64,000 nt of DNA from Neofusicoccum parvum (GCA_020912385.1 CP087210.1:2108001-2172000); one strand, 5' to 3'; positions 1-12,615 are shown, numbered from the stretch's first letter. Made by a program: numbers and translations. Notes: generated by a model not told the origin, from the sequence alone.

Positions 1-710
1 ACATCAGCTCCTACCTCACCTCCGTCGCAGAGTTCAGCTTCCCCACTGTCTTCGTCACCCAGACCCAGATCGTCTCCGCTGGCCTCACCTCGGGCACGGC
101 CGCCTCCTCCTCCCACGGAACCACCAAGAAGAAATCCCACCTCGGCGCCATCGTCGGCGGCGTTGTCGGCGGTCTCGCTGCCCTCGCTTTACTCGCTGCC
201 GCCGTCATCTTCATCCTGTTCAAGAAGCGCCGCGACAAGAAGCGTGCGGCGGCCGCCGCCTCCGCCGCCGCCTTCCAACAGAGCCAGCACCAACCCCCGC
301 CCCCGCCGCCCATGGCCTACGGTTCCCCCGGCGGCCCTGGCCCCAACGACTATAAGCCCCCGCCTATGGGCGTCCCGCCTCCCCAACAGCAACAGCAGCA
401 GTACGGCGCCCCGCCGCCACAGATGCAGCAGCCGGGCAACACGATGTCTTTCTACGCGCCTCCTCCTCCGCCCGCAGCGCAGAGTGGGGATATCAAGCAC
501 GAGTACTCGCAGCAGAGCGTGTCGTCCGTGCCGGGGACGCCGGGCCCGTACAGCCCGCCCCTGAGCCCCTCGCCGCTGAGTCCCTCGCCGCAGTACAGTC
601 CACCGGCAGGCCAGCCCCAGCAGCATCAGTGGAACCCGAACGTGCCGCAGATTGATGGCACGCCGGTGCATAGGAACTCGGAGGGGAATCCGATACACGA
701 GGCGCCTTGA
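1..710 (+). CDS. Single-pass membrane protein with proline/glutamine-rich cytosolic tail (3' part)
   Basis: The frame is open from base 3 to the TGA at 708-710 and continues off the left edge, so only the C-terminal 235 or so residues are visible. They begin with a Ser/Thr-rich stretch (about 45 residues). A glycine-zipper-like membrane segment follows (LGAIVGGVVGGLAALALLAA, about bases 144-203), then a strongly basic stop-transfer run (KKRRDKKR). The rest is a long tail rich in Pro, Gln, Ser and Tyr. This outside-Ser/Thr, GAIVGGVVGG helix, basic, Pro/Gln-tail plan is common among fungal WSC/Mid2-like and other cell-surface proteins, but the diagnostic ectodomain is outside the window. A plasma-membrane sensor or cell-wall role is therefore inference. 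The tail contains short CAG/CAA codon runs near 384-402. Confidence 0.75.
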   Translation, partial: ISSYLTSVAEFSFPTVFVTQTQIVSAGLTSGTAASSSHGTTKKKSHLGAIVGGVVGGLAALALLAAAVIFILFKKRRDKKRAAAAASAAAFQQSQHQPPPPPPMAYGSPGGPGPNDYKPPPMGVPPPQQQQQQYGAPPPQMQQPGNTMSFYAPPPPPAAQSGDIKHEYSQQSVSSVPGTPGPYSPPLSPSPLSPSPQYSPPAGQPQQHQWNPNVPQIDGTPVHRNSEGNPIHEAP

Positions 711-999
711 GCGAGGGATAAGAGGTCGGGTCTCCGAGGGTTGGAGAGTAAGTGCGCTGGAGATCTTCCTTTACGATTGTCACGGATGATGGTCTTATGG
801 TTCTTTGGGGAGCGGGGTCTTGCGGAGATGTGATTATGTACTACCCACGAAGATATCCAGGCGCTCTTTGTTCCTACGCTCTTACTGCAAAGTCTCAATT
901 TAAATGTATGTGATGATACTATTGATGACAAAAACATGACATGTAAGATCACAAGCAACTACCATTTAATCCAACAATGACATAAGGTTGTAGACTTGA

Positions 1000-2300
1000 G
1001 AGACTTTTACCGCGTGCCACAGAGGCTTTCACTTCATAACATTCCCGGCAAAGAACCGTAATATGAACAGTAAAAACTGTAAACTCGTTATTGGTCAAGA
1101 TAGAAGAATTCTTCAACGTAATGAATAATAGTTTCTAGCTTTAAACAAAGAGGTTGACGGGGAAAATAAGAGAAACCCCACAACACCCTGATAGCCAGGT
1201 TAGATGTAAACGCCGGCCGCTCATGTCATTTTACCAAATTTCAGAGAGGCAATCGAAGTGGAAATGGTGGTAACACCACTGAACACAGGTATTCCGAAAC
1301 ACTGGCTAAAGCCACAGCAGTAGATATTAGGACGCTCCATGGGTCTCTAGATGAATGCAACTGAAGAACATCCCAGATTTTTTATTCAGAACATATTTTC
1401 GGAGCTCCGGCTCAACACTAAATTATTTCCCGCCCTTTTAGTAAGTTCTTATAAATATTCTCTCGGATAGTAGGCGGATACGTCTATATCGGAAGTAGTT
1501 TCGTAGTTGAAGACTAAGAGTTCGGTGGGCCACATACTACGTGGCGGACTTCTAGATATACTCGAAACGAGTAGAGATAATGAGAAGATATACTGGTTCT
1601 ATAACACGCAGCTTAATTATTACTACAAAGACTGACTAATAAAGGGGATACCTATATATATACCGAGTGCGGAAAAGTTATACCATTAAAAGTTACTACG
1701 GCATACTTTGCTAAAGCGTATAGTCACATAGGGTTGTAATCCTACGAGTTGTGGCTAAGTGACCAAAAAAAAGAGTGCTTAGGGACATCTAAAGAAGAGG
1801 ACACAAACTTAAGTCCAGCTAAGTGGTCTCCGAATCCATAAAAAGCAAAATAAAGCATAGAAAAGTAAGCCGAGAAAACTCACAGCATCCCCAAATGACG
1901 GGGAGAGCACCATGGAGCTCAAGTATGTAGGGATGGAAAATAAGCAAACACCTGGAACATGATGCGAGAGGCATCGATTGCAGTAGAAGGGTCCTGATTG
2001 GCAACGTTCGTCGGGAAGTCGAGAAGGAACCATTTATGATAGATGCGCCCGGCTTCCTTGTCAAGTTCATCAAGGCCAACCGAGCCTGTGTGTCATGTGT
2101 GGTAAGCCAGCAGTCCTGCAGTGAGTACTTAATTCAACGCCGAGCCACCACATTATCTCCTGAGCCCGCGTTCCGCGGATATGCTCACCAATTGGATGTC
2201 TAATGGAGGACCTTCAAGACCTATGACGTGATGCTACAGAGTTTCTCATCCTCTCTGCCGTTATGGTACGTGAGTGAGTGATTTGACCTCATTCACCTGA
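1000..2300. repeat. AT-rich, TA-rich island, possible RIP-decayed element
   Basis: GC is near 35% in two hand-counted lines, against well over 50% in flanking genes. TA steps are dense (for example 1615-1665), all frames are full of stops, and no terminal repeats could be matched. Decay by RIP is an inference from composition only; a dinucleotide index would be needed to confirm it. Confidence 0.45.
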
Positions 2301-5168
2301 CTGACTATGATAACATATGTTTGATGAGAGGTCGTGAATGGATAAACATCTACTCATGGCATCCAGGAAATCAGGCGTCACAGACAATCGGGCCAGGATA
2401 GAACAGCCTAGGGGCGATAATACTCACTTCCGCCACGCTAAGCAGAGAACCAGAGTTCCGGGGTGAAGTAGTTCACCTCGAGACCTGTGGTGCGTGAAAC
2501 ACCCGAAGACATAAATTTGGTTGGCTATTAGCTCGTGCTATGGGCGGAGACATGGAAGAGTTTGGTAGCTTAGGGCGCCCGGGGAGTCATTCGAGACGAG
2601 GGTTTGGCTCTGAGGAAAGAGTGATAGATAAGAGGTTGCTGGTAGTCTTCAAGGGGAGCTTGCGGAACGGGTGTGTAAGATACAGACGTGAGGCGCGGAC
2701 ATGCGTTCGGTGTTAAGTGATTGCAGGTGGGTGGAGGAGCTGGACGCCACATTTTTCATGCCTCTTCTACCTAAAGCCTCGACTCCGTCTTCTGAATGTC
2801 TAGCTTTCGAATGGCGCCGACACCGTCTTTCATACCTTGTTTAGTTACCTTGGGCTGCAGCTCGGAGAAAGGCCGCGTAGAGATTTGCTGAACGCCGAAA
2901 GCCGCCCACTGATCCACATGCCCGACACATGCTGCGTGCTATGAGCAGCGCTTGGGTATCAACCTGCCCGACGGCTGCGGCTACGGTAAGGATCCACATG
3001 TCGAACCGCGGCAGAAACGGGCGTCCCCAACGAATCTGCGTCCGGAAAAGGCAATAGCTGTGGTTGGCATTAAGTTGCAACGCCCCACGAAACCACCACC
3101 ACAACTTCAGCTAGCCTTCCCCAGAACGACTCCGCTACCGTTTCGATCCGACCCACACTCTAACAGCCCGCTAAAGGCACGGCCGCATTATTTTTAACCA
3201 ACAAAGGGAAGTCCTTGCGGAGCCACCCACCCCCTCGCCTCACCCCCTCCCGCATTCCAGGCCATTGTGAAACAGATACAGCGTTCATGACCCGCATGTA
3301 GCCGAGGACCCTTTCTTGAGCGGCCCGTAGGGATTACGGGCTGCTCTTCGTCAAAGGGCCGCCCACTCGGAACGCGGCGGTACTAAGCTCGTCCGGCGAG
3401 CGCGTCGATGGTCTCAAACACGACGAATGGGCTAGCGGCCCGCCGGGCGCCCTGAAGCTGCTGCTGCACCTGCCGACCAAGAGCAAGCCGGGAAAGCAAA
3501 AGACGAGAAAATAACGCAAAGAAAGGTTCCCGGGCAGCTTCCGCCGGATGAAGCGCTTGCTGCCAGGCCTACTTGCAGCGCAATCTTGTCTCCCGTTGGC
3601 TTACGACAGCGGAAACCCCCGTCCCTCCCCTCCCAAGCCGGGCCTTCGTATAGCGGACCCTATTCGACCGTCTTGGCGCAAAAGGCGGGCGTTGAACACG
3701 TTTAACCTCCAGGGCTGAAACACGCCTGCCTTTCTGGTGGCTTCTCCTGCACGGCATCGCATGCCCACGCCCGCTTTCTTCTGCACAGAGCAAACTCCTG
3801 GTGGCTTGCGTTTTTTCATTCGGGTCCTCCCCGTTATTTGGTCACTCCCTCAAGCAAGCCAAGGAAGGATTCCGGCAGTTTGCGGTGGTAGCCAGATCAT
3901 GCGCAGTGAATGCCGCTGTGCAATGCCGCGCCCGCTCACCTTCAAGTCAAGATGGGCGGGTTCCGTGGTGAACTCGGTTGTGCACCGGAAAACGGAAGCG
4001 TGCGTTGCCGCTCGGCGGACTCCTCGGAAACAGGCGTCCATGGTGCTTACGAAAACACACGCTCATGCACTCGTGTTCATTTCTCTCTTGGGTTGCGCTT
4101 GGCACAACAGAGAACAACGCATCTCTCTTCACTCCGCGGCCGATCGTGCAGTAGTTTGCGGGGAGGACCCAAGTACATCTCGGCTTTCGCCGTCATCCTT
4201 CCGCCCGCCTCTGAGGACCTTCTTACCTGATTCGGAATGCATCCGGAGGAAGGTGCACTGTCGGGCTGAGGAGAAAGCTGCAAAGGCGGACTATGCTATA
4301 GACACGAGGGAAGCGGTGCTGAGATTGTACATTTACAGACAGTACAAGCGATGTTGTATTTCAAAAGTCTTATATTAGAATCGAAATGAGTCAAGCGCTG
4401 ATCAAGGAAAAAGTGAACTGACCAAGCATCAAAGCACCAAACGCCATGACTCCCAATCATCCAGGCGTAGGCGATCAGACGAGAAGCGACGCAGCGTTCC
4501 AAAGAACGGGACTGGAGATCAAAAGCGAAGGGGAAGAACAAGACATGCACGCGACGCCGGAGTCTGGTAAATAACACCCGTGAATTTCATCTCATCATCA
4601 CTTCATCACAGCTTCCCGCTAACGGCCGTGTCTCTGTGCGATTTCTTCGCTTTCGTAGCTCCATCCAGCCCATCCGTTCGCCTGCTTTTCAACGATCGTT
4701 TTCCGAACCCGTCCCCTTCTGCTATCCACCGTTCCATCACATTTCTTCTGTGTCCTTCCTCCTCCTGTTTGCGAAGTATCTTCCAGATGGACGAGAGCGA
4801 AGGCGTCCGGCGACGGACTGAGTAGAGAAGCCAGCGCCAAAGACAGAGGCCATGCGGGAACCGCGACCTGATAAGCGGGAGCAGCCCGGCACGCGACGCG
4901 TCGGAAAGAAGAGAAGCGAACATAAACTCCACAGATAGAGCCGCGCCGAGAAGCGAAACGAAGCGGAAGATGTTGACGAAGGCTCTCATATCCCCATGCA
5001 TACTTCATATCCGGATAAGTGGTATCTTTTTGCGTCGACAGTCCGGATTTCCTGGAACACAATCCCTTTCTCCATGCGATGAGCCCACAATCTTCCGGCA
5101 TAGATAGACCAGTTGTGAAAAGACAACGTCCGCCCGGGAAAGAGTCAGATTGTCGGTCCAGCAGAGAA

Positions 5169-5220
5169 GGAAAAAAAAAGCAAAAAAAAAAAACAAGCAC
5201 ACACCGCAGAAAAAAAAAAA
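5169..5220. repeat. Interrupted poly-A tract
   Basis: Three runs of 9-12 adenines separated by short GC-containing spacers lie about 170 bp beyond the CDC24 stop codon. On the CDC24 strand they are T-runs, so they are not its poly(A) tail. They are simple low-complexity DNA. Confidence 0.8.
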
Positions 5221-5386
5221 CAACCGCGAGGCGCCTGTTGAGCGCCGAGAATATGATGTGATTCGATATGGCGGCCACCCGAAGCCAGAGACGCCGAAGA
5301 ATGAAGACCGCGGCGGAATTGGGAGAGCGATGCGCGCGGGATAAGAATCGGTCGAAATGTGGGAGTGCCTATTGTACCCGAACAGC

Positions 5387-8300
5387 TCACTTCTGGCAGA
5401 AAAGCTCAATCTCGCCCAGCTGACCAGCGAGGAGTTGGTCTCTCTGCTGTTCCTTCCACGTCTCAAACGCCATCTGGACGTCCTCGTCTGACTGGATGCT
5501 GACATAGTCGTCTTCGTCGAGATATTTGAGCTTCACTTGCCCAGAGCTGAGACTCACGTTCGTACTGCGCTGCAACTTCGCATCAATGCGATCCTTGAGG
5601 CTCTGGAAGCTGATGTTGGTGCTGACGACCAGCGTCATCGTCGAGCCCGCGGACGGGCAGTGAACCTTCACCTTCAACTGCGACGGAATCGGAACGTCTG
5701 AGGGTTGTACCGATGGGAGCGTCGGAGAGGCTGGTCTGTCGGTCGCTGGTGTCTGCGTCCTCTGTTGTTCGAACGATGACGCTGGCGTAGCGGTTCTCGA
5801 TGAGCCTGGCGTCAGGCGCGATTCTTGCCGCGCGTTGGCGTCGGGGTAATCGAAGTGGAGGTTGATCTCAGAGCCGGGTGTGCGAAGCGCTTGCTTTTCT
5901 CTCTGGATGCTCGGGGACTGCTGGCGGGGCATGGATGTGGGAATGTTCGGAGAATTGCTCTGGCTCCGGTTTACCAAGCCAGGATTGTAAGCGTAGTGGG
6001 TTGGGAAAGGGGGAACGTCTGGGACGGAGCCGCCTGGAGTACGCCGCTGGGCACCGCTAAGGTGATTGTGGATATCCGGACTACTAGCTGAACGAAGGCG
6101 GATTTGTGAGTTCATGGCACTTTGGGAAGCTGCATTTGGTGGCAGAGATGGTCGTCCTACTGCGTTGCGACCGTTTGGATAAGTGTGAGACCCACTTGAT
6201 GCGTCGCGAGAGGCGTGCCGAGCCATGGCGGGGGCCGTGAAGCGGTTGTTGTCGTCTCCGTGCCATCCATTTGGAAGCTGCTGGCGTGGGAATGGGAACA
6301 TACCGGAAGAGGAGCTTGTGCGTGTCGACATGGGAGACTCGATGCTGGGAGAGAAGTAGGAGTCCATGGGTCCACCGCTGCCCGGCGAAATGTGGCCGGC
6401 CTGGAGAGCTTGGGTGCGGAGGGTGAGCGGCGGGTTTTGGAGAGCGCCCATGGGGAAGCGAGGCGGTGGAGCGCGGTTGTTTGCTGAAGCGGACTCGTGT
6501 GGAGGTCGGGACGTGTCTAGAGGGTTGACGCCGCTCTCGCCGGTTGCAGATCGAGCGCGGCCGGTGATGGTCGACTCGCCCTGGGCAAGGGTATAGTCGG
6601 TCTGCCCAGGATATCCGGTGGTTACTTCTGTGACGTCTACTTCATCGTCTTCGTCGAGCTCGGCGTAGGGGTTTTCGATGGGACCTTGATCTTTGATGTA
6701 TGTAAATTCTGTTGCTGATGTTGTCGAATGTTTGGTGGTACTGCTCGATCTCTGCGCATCCTTGAACTGCCTCCGCTGAGTGTCGACTTGATGCACCCAC
6801 TTCTTCAGAGTATCCTCTGTGGTGAAGCGAATTACAAAATTCTCGATGCCAGGGTCGCCTTTCCAGAAAATCTGGCAGGTGTACGAGCCTATTGTGAAAA
6901 GTGTAAGCAAATTACTGATACGCTTTATCGAGTTCGAGGGTCCTACGGGGCGCACCTGGCTTCGCTGTAGAAATCGCATCGGTGACATTCTGCATGAAGA
7001 TTCGGCCCTTGAGTTGCAACTTCGGCTTTCCCCTCTTGTCGTATAGTTGCTTGTTGCTCATGAGCTTGTTCTTCTGCTTGTTGGGATTGATCTCCTTGCA
7101 ACAGAGCAGAATCATTTCAAAGAGGAAAATTTTGTACTGCGGATCGCGATGTTAGCAATGTCCAATAAGAAGCCGGGGCCTTTGCAGAAGAATTGCAGGA
7201 AGTCTGCAATAAGCTTCGGTTGCAACGTTCCAGCGTTTCGCGGTTGGGACGACCCACCTCTCGCTCTTGGTCCTTGCCGCTTGACCCATCCCCCTTCAAA
7301 ACAGTAAAAGTACCGTAGAGTAACAAATCTCCGAAACCTTCGATGCGATGGCCCTTCCAATCTTCGACGCGGCTTTTCAATTCCTCAAGCGCTTCTTTGC
7401 GATCTTCCAGGTCGACAGCCTCGTTGGTTCTCTTCAGCACGGAGGATGCAGCTTCAATACCCGTCGAAATGTCGTCTCGCCTTTCCTCATCCAGATCACC
7501 CTTGTCCCTAAGTTCCTGTGAAACATTTAGTGTTTTGCGCGACACCAAGGATAGCGTGAATACGTACCTTCAACAACAGCGGGTACTTGGCAAGGCGCTG
7601 GAAAGGCTTGAGCAGAAAAGATGTCAAATGGGTCGGCGACTCGACCATTTGTCGGAGCTCTGAGGGGCCACCGGTTTCCTTCAACTTTTCAAACTCCGCC
7701 ATTGCCGTCGCCTCGCATATCTTCTGGTTCGCAATAAAAGGCTCGTAAACCTTGAAAGCCTCCTTGTACAACACGAAGAGCCTTCCCCAGTTCTGTTCCG
7801 ACTCTGGCTGCGCGTTCGTCTGTTCCACGCGAATCAAAAAGCGGCGTTGGAAGTCGAGCAGGGCGTTGAGGTTCAGGAAAATGGAGTGCACAGCATCGCC
7901 AGTGACAATTCCCTTTTCTTCCACCAGCTTCTTGAACTCCTGGAGAAGTTCGAGATGTTGCACGTAGGTTCGCTCAGTTTTAACAAGCTCGTCGATAATG
8001 TGCTGGCGCTGGGTGCGCTTCGTTGTGGTGGTAGTATCTGAATCGCCGCCATCGCCAGCATCCATGTCGTTGACGATGATCCCCTCCTTGACGAGAATGT
8101 CGAGGACGCGATTGACGACTCTCACCACCTACTTGATGTTAGATCACGCCACACGATGCGCCGGGCCAAGAAATCAACATACCTTGACAAAGCCCGTGGT
8201 GTCGTCACCGTACAGGTCGCTGAGGACGAAGCACTCCTCCGACGCGAACTTGAGCTGTTTCATGCATGCCGACAAGAATTTATAGGTCGCGAGCTGCGGT

Positions 8301-8809
8301 TTCTTATCCGCCTTCACGTTGCCTTGGTCACCATCGAGGCGCACCTCGGGCTCGAGGGCATTGTAGATGGTGATCAAGGGATAGCCCTTGCGGAATGTCC
8401 TCCAAAGCAGTGTGACGGGGTCGGTGTCCTGGTCGGCAGCTTCCTCCTCCTCGCGCAGGATCTCCGCGAAGCCGGGCACTGTGCGCAAGCGACGCGACAG
8501 CGTCAGACAGATCATGAACAGCGACGCTTCCTTGTCGCCACGCTTGTTGAGGACATTGTTGGCGGCTTCGACAGGGCCGCCGTTGGCGGGCGCCGACGTC
8601 GGCAGGGGCGGCGCGGGGAACAGCGTCGAGGTGGAGGTGCCCTGGGACGAGTCGGACGTCCTCGAGGAGTAGGTCGAGAAGCTCGCATGGTTTGAGTTCG
8701 GCATGAGGGGTGTGGGCCCGCCTGCGCTGTGGAGGCGGGAATGTGCAGTCGAGATGGGAGCGGTATGGGTTCGAGACAAAGGCCCATGAACTCCAACCTC
8801 CATCATCAC
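5387..8809 (-). CDS. cdc24: Rho-type guanine nucleotide exchange factor Cdc24
   Basis: Activates the GTPase Cdc42 for polarity establishment, hyphal growth and Cdc42-linked signalling at the cortex. Five exons are read: 8809-8183, 8128-7568, 7515-7258, 7136-6956 and 6888-5387, with introns of 54, 52, 121 and 67 bp, all GT-AG. They join to 1042 residues, somewhat longer than yeast Cdc24. Order: a Ser/Pro N-terminus; a calponin-homology-like CDC24 domain (about 60-180); a DH domain (about 245-425) with the typical VKTERTYVQHL start and LLKPFQRLAKYPLLLK helix; a PH domain (about 430-590); a long Ser/Pro/Gln-rich linker; and a C-terminal PB1 domain (about 945-1042) carrying the acidic YLDEDDYVSIQSDED motif that docks the Bem1 scaffold. 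The start at 8809 is the first ATG of the open frame; a further upstream exon cannot be excluded. It is divergent from the F-box/WD40 gene. Confidence 0.93.
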
Positions 8810-9914
8810 CGTGCCTGGGGTGGGAGGAATGAGAGGTCTGAGATGCGGTGGTGAGGTGAGACCTCGCAGCGGAGGGGCGCCGGGGGCAGCGCCTTCACGC
8901 CAGGTTGGAGAGCGCGATGCGGTGAGGTCGCTGGCAGGACTGGGGGACGCGGGCGCGCGGTCGAGCTGGGGGCTGCTGCAGGGCGCGAGGGAGCGAGCGG
9001 GCGGGCGGGCGGCGAGGTGGTGATGGACGAGCGCAGCGGTAGGGTAGGGGATGAGGTGCTGCTGCTGCTGGCCTGGACGGGTGAGCGCCGCGGTTTCAGC
9101 GTGCCCCTTGGGACCTGGGAGTGTCGAGCCGCCGGCGGGTCAAAGCTGTGTGATGGGTCCCTAGCGCCAAGGGCTCCTGCGAGGGTGGGATGGCAGTGGC
9201 CGCGGGCAGCGCAGACAGCGGCAGACGACGCAGGCAGTGCGCGACGACGGGTTCTGGTGCGCAGAGCGTGAAGAGGGAGCGCGGGTCGCGAGACGCTGGC
9301 GCTGGCTGCAGACCGCTGGTTGTGAGGTGTGCGCGCCTGTTCCTCCAGCACGCCCCGTCGCGTGCTCGCCGCTCGCCGCCCATCGTCCCGAGCAGAGCCC
9401 AGCCCGGCGTATGTAAGCAGCGGCTCTCTGCCCGATGCGACTCGTGCCCTCTGCCCTCTCCCGACTGGGCGATCGCAGCCAGAGGCCCGTTGCCGCGACC
9501 AGCACCAGCACCTCCCGCCCGCCTGCTGGCCAGCGCTGCTTGCGATCAGACCTCCCGGACGGCGCTCGCTCACCGCGCCTAACGCTGTGCTGCACATGCG
9601 ACCGGGCGCCCCGTCGCGCCATCCCACGCGCCCGCCGCCCCCGGCACCGCCCAAGAGCCCTACGCCGCGACTCGCTGCCTCAGGCCCAAGCCCGCACGGA
9701 GGCAGCACTCACCACCCGCACGACATCGCCGCGCCGCCAGCCCGCCCGCTCCCGCTCCTCCACCAACCCTGCGCCGCGCCCCGGTGACGTCGCGCACGCT
9801 GCTCGCCCACCACGCCCGCTGCTATCGGTCCCCCTCATCACCTGCATGACGCGAAGCCCAGGGCACTCGGCGGCCTCTGAACGCGACAGCGCCGTCCGGA
9901 TCACCCTCCAAACC
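8810..9914. promoter_or_regulatory. Divergent intergenic region between cdc24 and the F-box/WD40 gene
   Basis: About 1.1 kb of GC-rich DNA separates the two start codons and must hold both promoters and 5' leaders. I could not single out a TATA box or a binding site. Long open frames on both strands here (for example 8806-9708 minus) are rich in Arg, Ala, Pro and Ser in every frame, as expected of GC-rich non-coding DNA. Confidence 0.6.
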
Positions 9915-12615
9915 ATGGCAGACCAGCCCGTCGCACCCAACCAAGGCCCGTTCGCTTCCCAGACCCCGTTCCTCCACGACTACCACAACGCGAAGATGGG
10001 CACCCCCTTCAAGCTCGATGAGGGCTTCTCCGAGGACACGCGGAGCCAGAGCGAGGTCGACACCGCCATGCGCAGCGAACCGCAGCTGCCCGAGAGCATG
10101 GATGACGGCGCCGCGCGCATGGCGCCTCCAGGCTGGATCCTGAATCTTCCCGAGAACGAGAGAGCAGGTATGCTACACGCCTGTGCTTCCGCAAGGCTGC
10201 ACAACGCTGACACGGCCAGAATTCGCTCTCGACGTTCTCCGCTCGCTGCGCACTGCATCCATAGCGGCCATTGTTGAGCGGCTCAACTCGAGGCTCCACC
10301 TTGACCCGGTCTTGTACCTCCCACCCGAAATAACCTTCCAAATATTCTCATATCTCGAGCCCGAGACGCTTCTCAAGACTTCAACACTCTCGAAAGCATG
10401 GCGGGGCCGTGCACTGGACAGCCAGCTGTGGAAGTGCATGTTTGGCTCCGAGGGATGGACAGCGAACATCCGCCAGATCAGGACTTTCGAAGAGCACGAA
10501 AAGGAAAATCGGTCAATGATGAAAGAGCGCAAGTCGCGCGTGCGCGGTGGCGACGCTGATCTCGAGCGGATGCATACCAAGAAGCGGATCAGGGAGCAGC
10601 ATTTGTTCGGTGACGGTGCCCAATCCGCGCCCGTTGCTGTTGTAGCCGACGGAGATGCAAGAGATTGGGCAGAACAACATGGCGTTGTGGAAGCTGATGA
10701 CAGCCCGACTCGCAGCGAGGATGACATGCAAGACGTCGCCTACGACAGCCAGCTGCCGGGAGAATCGCCGTCGGAGGAGAGAGTGCTCGATCTTGCCCGG
10801 CGCATAGAGTCCCGTCCACAGTTTGCCATCGAAGACATTGCCTCACCACCGCCGGCCGATATCCTCTATCCCCCAATTAGACCGTCGCTGATCTTGTCCT
10901 CTTTTGGCGATCCGATGGTCAACTGGCAATATCTCTACAAGCAGAAGAGGAGGCTGGAAGAGAACTGGAGCGCAGGCAGATTCACCAACTTCCAGCTTCC
11001 TCACCCATCACATCCGTACGAATCGCACAAGGAGTGTGTGTATACTATACAACACTCTGCCAAGCACGTCGTAAGTGGCAGTAGGGACAAGACAATCCGT
11101 ATCTGGGACTTGGAGACTCAGAGACTGGTTGTTGCGCCGCTCACGGGTCATGATGCTTCTGTGCTCTGCTTGCAATTCGACGAGAGGCCCGAGCAAGACC
11201 TGGTAGTTTCCGGTGGCAGTGATTGCCACGTCATCATCTGGCGTTTTTCCACAGGGCAGATGATCAAGAAGATGGAGCGTGCACACAGCGAGTCTGTTCT
11301 TAACTTACGTTTTGATGAGCGCTATCTCATCACTTGCTCCAAGGACAAGACAATCAAGGTGTGGAACCGCAGGCAACTTCTCCCTACTGATCAGGACTAC
11401 CCAAAGATCAGCAACACCGGAGCCCGGTTCCCCACCTACATCATCAACATGGAAAAGGAACTCGAGAATCAGCATTTGAACTTCAAGCCACTCAAGGAGT
11501 ACAATCTGCTGATGACACTCGATGGTCACAGCGCTGCAGTCAACGCCATACAGTGTTACGATGATCAGATTGTGTCTGCTTCTGGCGATCGCACAGTGAA
11601 GGTTTGGGATGTCCACACAGGCGGCTGTCTTAAGACCATCCCCGGCCACACCAAGGGTATCGCCTGCGTTCAATTTGACGGTCGTCGCATTGTGACAGGT
11701 AGTTCCGATGAGACTGTGCGTATCTTTGACAGAGCGACCGGCGCGGAGGTTGCTTGCTTGCGAGGCCATGCCAATCTGGTCCGGACAGTGCAAGCAGAGT
11801 TCGGTGACATGCCGGGCAACGAGGAAGAACTCGAAGCCGAGGCTCGCGCTGTTGATCAGCAGTACTTCGAAGCCAGAGCAAGGGGCGCGTTGACGGAGCT
11901 CAGTCGCGAGGAGCGTCGCCGGAGGAATGCAGGATCGCGCGATCCGCGGGAAATATTTGCATACGGTGCGAAACTTCCTCCAGGGGGAGGTGGCAGCCGT
12001 TGGGGACGCATAGTCTCTGGGTCATACGATGAGAGTATAATCATCTGGAAGAAAGCTCCAGATGGGAAGTGGGTCGCTCACAAGCGCCTACTACAGAGCG
12101 AGGCAGTTGCAAATGCTGGAGGAAGACGACGTGGTCCGGCGCCTGCACGATTGAACCACCAATTGCAGCAGCAGATGGCTGCTTTGACCGCGGCATCACA
12201 AGCAGCACAGAACCAGCAGCAGAATGGACTGGGACCCAACCAGCCGGCAAATATCCAACACATGCAGCAGCAAGTTGCCCAGCTCCAGCAAGCTCAACAG
12301 CTGGTGCATCAGGCGCAGGCCTTGCAACAAGCTCAGGGGCAGGGAAACCAGCCTGGCAACGCTCAGCCACCTGCACAACCAGCCAACAATGGCAACCAGC
12401 AGCATGGCCACCACCATCACCACCACCACCACCATGTTCCTCTTGTTGGTGGGACTGTGAACCCGACGGGGAGCAATTCTCGCGTGTTCAAGCTACAATT
12501 CGACTCCCGGCGCATCATCTGCTGCAGTCAGGATCCCACAATCGTCGGATGGGATTTCGCCAATGGCGATTCAGAGATCATAGCTGCGAGTAGGTTCTTC
12601 GGTGAGGGTTTTTAA
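9915..12615 (+). CDS. fwd-1: F-box/WD40 protein, beta-TrCP/FWD-1-like SCF ubiquitin-ligase receptor
   Basis: Substrate-recognition subunit of an SCF ligase. In Neurospora the FWD-1 family member binds phosphorylated FRQ and drives its turnover. Two exons, 9915-10167 and 10220-12615, are joined by a 52-bp intron and give 882 residues. After a short variable N-terminus and a dimerisation-like helix lies the F-box (LYLPPEITFQIFSYLEPETL, about 115-160). An acidic and charged linker follows, then seven WD40 repeats from about 350 to the end, with beta-TrCP hallmarks such as VSGSRDKTIRIWD, LITCSKDKTIKVW, VSASGDRTVKVWD and VTGSSDETVRIFD. A Gln-rich stretch plus a run of nine His interrupts the propeller before the last repeat. 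The ATG at 9915 has a good context (ACCATGG) and opens the reading frame used. The family call is firm; equivalence to fwd-1 is inferred from the repeat sequences. Confidence 0.88.
12180..12440 (+). repeat. Gln-rich and poly-His coding repeat inside the WD40 propeller
   Basis: CAG/CAA-rich codons encode a Gln/Ala-rich segment, followed at about 12408-12434 by nine consecutive CAC/CAT codons. The tract sits between the sixth and seventh WD40 repeats, probably as a solvent-exposed loop. Such codon runs are prone to length change between strains. Confidence 0.85.

Larger units (their letters stand above)
711..5386. other. Gene-poor interval with an AT-rich decayed block
   Basis: No convincing coding region is seen. 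Frames of up to 213 codons exist (for example 3737-4378) but lack recognisable domains and look like random openings. From about 1000 to 2300 composition falls to about 35% GC in hand-counted lines (1441-1500, 1621-1680), with many TA dinucleotides and stops in every frame, unlike the neighbouring genes. This is the look of repeat-induced point mutation or an old decayed transposon, but no ends or domains can be named. From about 2750 to 5386 the sequence is of ordinary composition. It ends in adenine runs at about 5169-5220, just beyond the CDC24 stop. Confidence 0.55.

Noticed and set aside
1570..1760. Possible transposase remnant in the AT-rich block
   Set aside because: A few aromatic-rich codons in one frame look suggestive, but stops are frequent and no motif could be matched.
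3737..4378. 213-codon plus frame
   Set aside because: No domain, no splice partner and several competing frames on both strands over the same bases.
8806..9708. 300-codon minus frame upstream of CDC24
   Set aside because: Low-complexity Arg/Ala/Ser/Pro in the divergent promoter, with no continuity with the CDC24 protein.
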